Source of the DNA: Phycisphaerales bacterium
Lineage (GTDB): Bacteria; Planctomycetota; Phycisphaerae; Phycisphaerales; SM1A02
DNA: 5,710 nucleotides
NCBI GenBank assembly: GCA_018882625.1
Contig: VERO01000163.1
Location: 1-5,710, forward strand
Direction of reading: 5' to 3'
Positions 3,798 through 5,710 of the stretch are shown here, piece after piece; the stretch's first letter is position 1; the number at the start of each line of letters is the position of its first letter. The position numbers and the translations under genes were made by a program. Under the pieces are notes generated by a model, which saw nothing but the letters and a program-made list of their open reading frames with translations, ran no database searches and was not told the origin of the DNA.

Positions 3798-5710
3798 ATG
3801 CGCCGCATGAACTCCCAGATGCCGGTTCCCCAACGCGCGACCCGACTGTGGCTCCGAACCGTCGGTGCCCTGGCCTGCTCGCTGATGGCCGCGACGGCGA
3901 TGGCCGCCGCTTCGGGACCGGCGCCCCTCAAGTCGGCCGAGGTCGTCGAGGCACTGAGGCTCGCCGGCATGGACGACGATGCGGTTCGGCGGGCGCTCGC
4001 TGCGTATCCACGCTACCTCGAGCGCGCGATGGCAGCGCAGCGCGAGCGCATCGAGCCTCTTCGCGCAATGCCCCGTGCTGCACGCGATGCGGCACCTGAA
4101 GTGCAGCTCAAGTCGGCACAGGAGATCGCCCGCGCGATGCGCAGCGCGAGCGAGGCGGTCGACGCTGCCGAGCGGCAGTTTGTGGATGACGTCATCGCCA
4201 CCATTCCGGAGGCCGGATCCGACACCCGCCAGCGGGTCGACACCGTCTTGAAGTTCCGGCTGACGCGACGGGCCGCAGCGGCCTGGATGCGCGATCGCCT
4301 GGTCGGACTGAGCCCGGGCTCGAGTGCCGCCGACCCTCGGGAGGCGATCAGCAGGATTGCGCTCCCCGACAATGTGCGCGCGCGCGCGATCGACCGGATC
4401 AGCCAGTACGAGCGGATCGCCGCACCTGTGATGCGCCAGTGGCGCGAGTCGTGCGCGGATGTGCCGATTGCGCGTGCACGTGCGGCGGATGCGGACCCCA
4501 TTGGGCGAAGAATGGCCGCAGCTGCCCCAATCGCCGGCTGGTCCACGCAGATCGGAACCCAGTTGCGGGTGATGCTGGCGGACATGCGCGAGATACTGCC
4601 CCCTGTCGAATTCGAGCAGTTCCGCACGAACCTCTTGCGCAATGCGTACCCGTCTGCGCTTGCGAGCGCGTCCCGTGCGGACCGTGCCATGCTGGGTGCG
4701 CTCCGGAAGGCTGCGAAGGGCGAGCCCGATGCGCAGGCTGCCGCTCGCAACCAGCAGAGGTACCGCGACTGGGCGAAGGCGCGCGATGCCCGCTGCGAAT
4801 CGCTGATGGCCGCCGCCGATAGCGGTGTGCCCGCGGGCTCGATGATGCTGCAGATGCTCTCAGCGCCAGGTGTGCCGCAGGCGAACCGGGTTGCGGACAG
4901 CGACAGCGCGCTCGCGCAGGTCATGGAGGACCTGAAGGCCCTCCGTGCCGCCGCGGACGAGAGCGCCGGGGCACTCGAGGGCGTAGACCCTGCAGACATG
5001 GTGCCCGACTGGGCGATGGCGCTCCCCGAAGGGATCGGGATGCCCGAGGGAGATTGGGCGGCAGGACTTCCCGATGCGATGGGCATGCCCGCGGGAAACT
5101 CGGAGGTCACCGTCACCGTGGACGACCGTGCAGCGCCGGCCGACGCCGGGGCGCCGGGACGGGCCGGTTCGACGGCCGGCGGCCCTGCGGACGCTGCTGC
5201 CACAACGACGTCGGTGGTGATCTCCTCTGCAGTGTCCTTCAGCACCGACGGCGCCGGACCCGGATCGCTGGACATCAGCGGCCCTGTGCAGGTCATGGCC
5301 TTCTCCACCGTAGATGGCGCGAGCATGCTCGGCGAGCAGATCGACCTGACGGTGAGCGACATGTTCGGCGATGACGGCATGATCTCGGTCGAGTACTCCG
5401 GTGGTGACGAGCTGTTCCTGCCCAACCACGACCAGGGCATCGACGAGACCCGCGTGACTCGCCGGATGAGCGCACCACGTGCGGATGCCATCGGCCTGCC
5501 GGAGCTCCTTGCCGAGCTTCGCGCGCGCGGCATACCGGCGCTGTCCCAGCCTGCGGAGCTCGCGGTGCGCGACAGCATCGAGCAGTACATGTCGCAGCAC
5601 GCCGCGCTGACTCGTGCGCTGGCGATGGAGTGGTCGGGGCGCGACCCCGAGGCCGACGTCGCGGCGCCCGAGCCAGCCACCCCACAGGAGCAGATCCAGC
5701 AGGCCATGGC
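3798..5710 (+). CDS. Secreted protein of unknown function, C-terminus beyond window
   Basis: The frame stays open for 637 codons to the right edge. I do not recognise the family. The N-terminus has a Sec signal peptide: Arg-rich n-region (R13, R16, R20), hydrophobic core about 21-35 (TVGALACSLMAATAM), and likely cleavage after AMA at 34-36 or a few residues later, so the protein is exported. Residues about 42-390 are Ala/Arg/Glu-rich and predicted helical (for example SAEVVEALRLAGMDDDAVRRAL near 44). Around 395-440 comes an acidic Gly/Pro/Met segment with a 15-residue repeat, then an Ala/Pro/Gly/Thr linker (about 441-470), a Asp/Gly-rich, probably beta segment (about 472-540), and helical sequence again to 637. 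No transmembrane helix follows the signal. Starts at 3798, 3807 and 3819 are all in frame and none has a good Shine-Dalgarno; 3798 or 3807 gives the better signal peptide. The gene is divergent from the transketolase gene and shows no functional link to it. Confidence 0.85.
   Translation, partial: MRRMNSQMPVPQRATRLWLRTVGALACSLMAATAMAAASGPAPLKSAEVVEALRLAGMDDDAVRRALAAYPRYLERAMAAQRERIEPLRAMPRAARDAAPEVQLKSAQEIARAMRSASEAVDAAERQFVDDVIATIPEAGSDTRQRVDTVLKFRLTRRAAAAWMRDRLVGLSPGSSAADPREAISRIALPDNVRARAIDRISQYERIAAPVMRQWRESCADVPIARARAADADPIGRRMAAAAPIAGWSTQIGTQLRVMLADMREILPPVEFEQFRTNLLRNAYPSALASASRADRAMLGALRKAAKGEPDAQAAARNQQRYRDWAKARDARCESLMAAADSGVPAGSMMLQMLSAPGVPQANRVADSDSALAQVMEDLKALRAAADESAGALEGVDPADMVPDWAMALPEGIGMPEGDWAAGLPDAMGMPAGNSEVTVTVDDRAAPADAGAPGRAGSTAGGPADAAATTTSVVISSAVSFSTDGAGPGSLDISGPVQVMAFSTVDGASMLGEQIDLTVSDMFGDDGMISVEYSGGDELFLPNHDQGIDETRVTRRMSAPRADAIGLPELLAELRARGIPALSQPAELAVRDSIEQYMSQHAALTRALAMEWSGRDPEADVAAPEPATPQEQIQQAM
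5022..5111 (+). repeat. Imperfect tandem 15-residue repeat in the secreted protein
   Basis: Two adjacent 45-bp units encode LPEGIGMPEGDWAAG and LPDAMGMPAGNSEVT (residues 409-438). The shared pattern is LP(E/D)..GMP.G. The region is acidic and rich in Gly, Pro and Met, and probably forms a flexible surface segment between the helical N-terminal part and the later Asp/Gly-rich part. Function is unknown. Confidence 0.6.

Noticed and set aside
3867..3878. Lipoprotein signal at the cysteine in GALAC of the secreted protein
   Set aside because: The residues before Cys27 (A-L-A) do not fit the usual Leu at -3, and the hydrophobic core continues past the cysteine, favouring ordinary signal peptidase cleavage later.
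4013..5707. Minus-strand open frame of 564 codons opposite the secreted-protein gene
   Set aside because: It is extremely rich in Ser, Ala and Arg with no domain or motif, as expected of the antisense of a GC-biased gene. The plus-strand frame has a signal peptide and normal composition.
1..5710. CRISPR array, tRNA, rRNA, transposase or integrase
   Set aside because: No regularly spaced repeats, no tRNA-like cloverleaf or rRNA core sequences, and no recombinase motifs were seen on either strand.

Overview
This 5.7 kb window comes from a GC-rich bacterial chromosome (about two-thirds G+C by eye, with strong G/C bias at third codon positions). It carries five protein-coding genes, two of them cut by the window edges. 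I see no rRNA, tRNA, CRISPR array or insertion sequence. The taxon cannot be fixed from the sequence. The transketolase resembles the short animal/archaeal-type family (motifs SGHPTS, PFCST, TRRAYG), and the last gene is a long, poorly conserved secreted protein. That mix would suit a Planctomycetota/Phycisphaerae-like or similar free-living GC-rich lineage, but this is a weak inference.

Layout. (i) Bases 1-917, minus strand: the first 305 or so residues of an unrecognised, probably cytoplasmic protein whose C-terminus lies beyond the left edge. (ii) Bases 918-1005: a short divergent control region with a perfect 10-bp inverted repeat (980-989 / 997-1006) around a -10-like TATACT. (iii) Bases 1006-1679, plus strand: a two-gene type II toxin-antitoxin operon, a Phd/YefM-type antitoxin followed with a 4-base overlap by a VapC PIN-domain ribonuclease. 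(iv) Bases 1676-3619, minus strand: a transketolase-family protein of 647 residues, convergent with vapC; the two stop codons share one CTAG palindrome. (v) Bases 3620-3797: the intergenic region between two divergent genes, with a good Shine-Dalgarno for the transketolase and a tentative promoter. (vi) Bases 3798-5710, plus strand: a secreted protein of unknown function with a signal peptide, running off the right edge.

Working together. Only vapB-vapC form a clear functional unit: antitoxin and toxin are co-transcribed and translationally coupled, and the palindrome over the antitoxin start is the expected autoregulatory operator. The transketolase keeps its thiamine-diphosphate/Mg2+ and catalytic-glutamate signatures. 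However, it lacks about 21 residues of the cofactor-domain loop that carries a substrate histidine, and it has lost three residues that bind sugar-phosphate in well-studied transketolases. It may therefore act on another substrate or be a non-classical paralogue. I see no sign that the outer genes belong to the same pathway.

The most interesting signals are the remodelled transketolase active site, the predicted leaderless toxin-antitoxin promoter with its operator reaching the first base of the start codon, and the CTAG shared by two convergent stop codons. The wider window does not show a convincing new multi-gene system.
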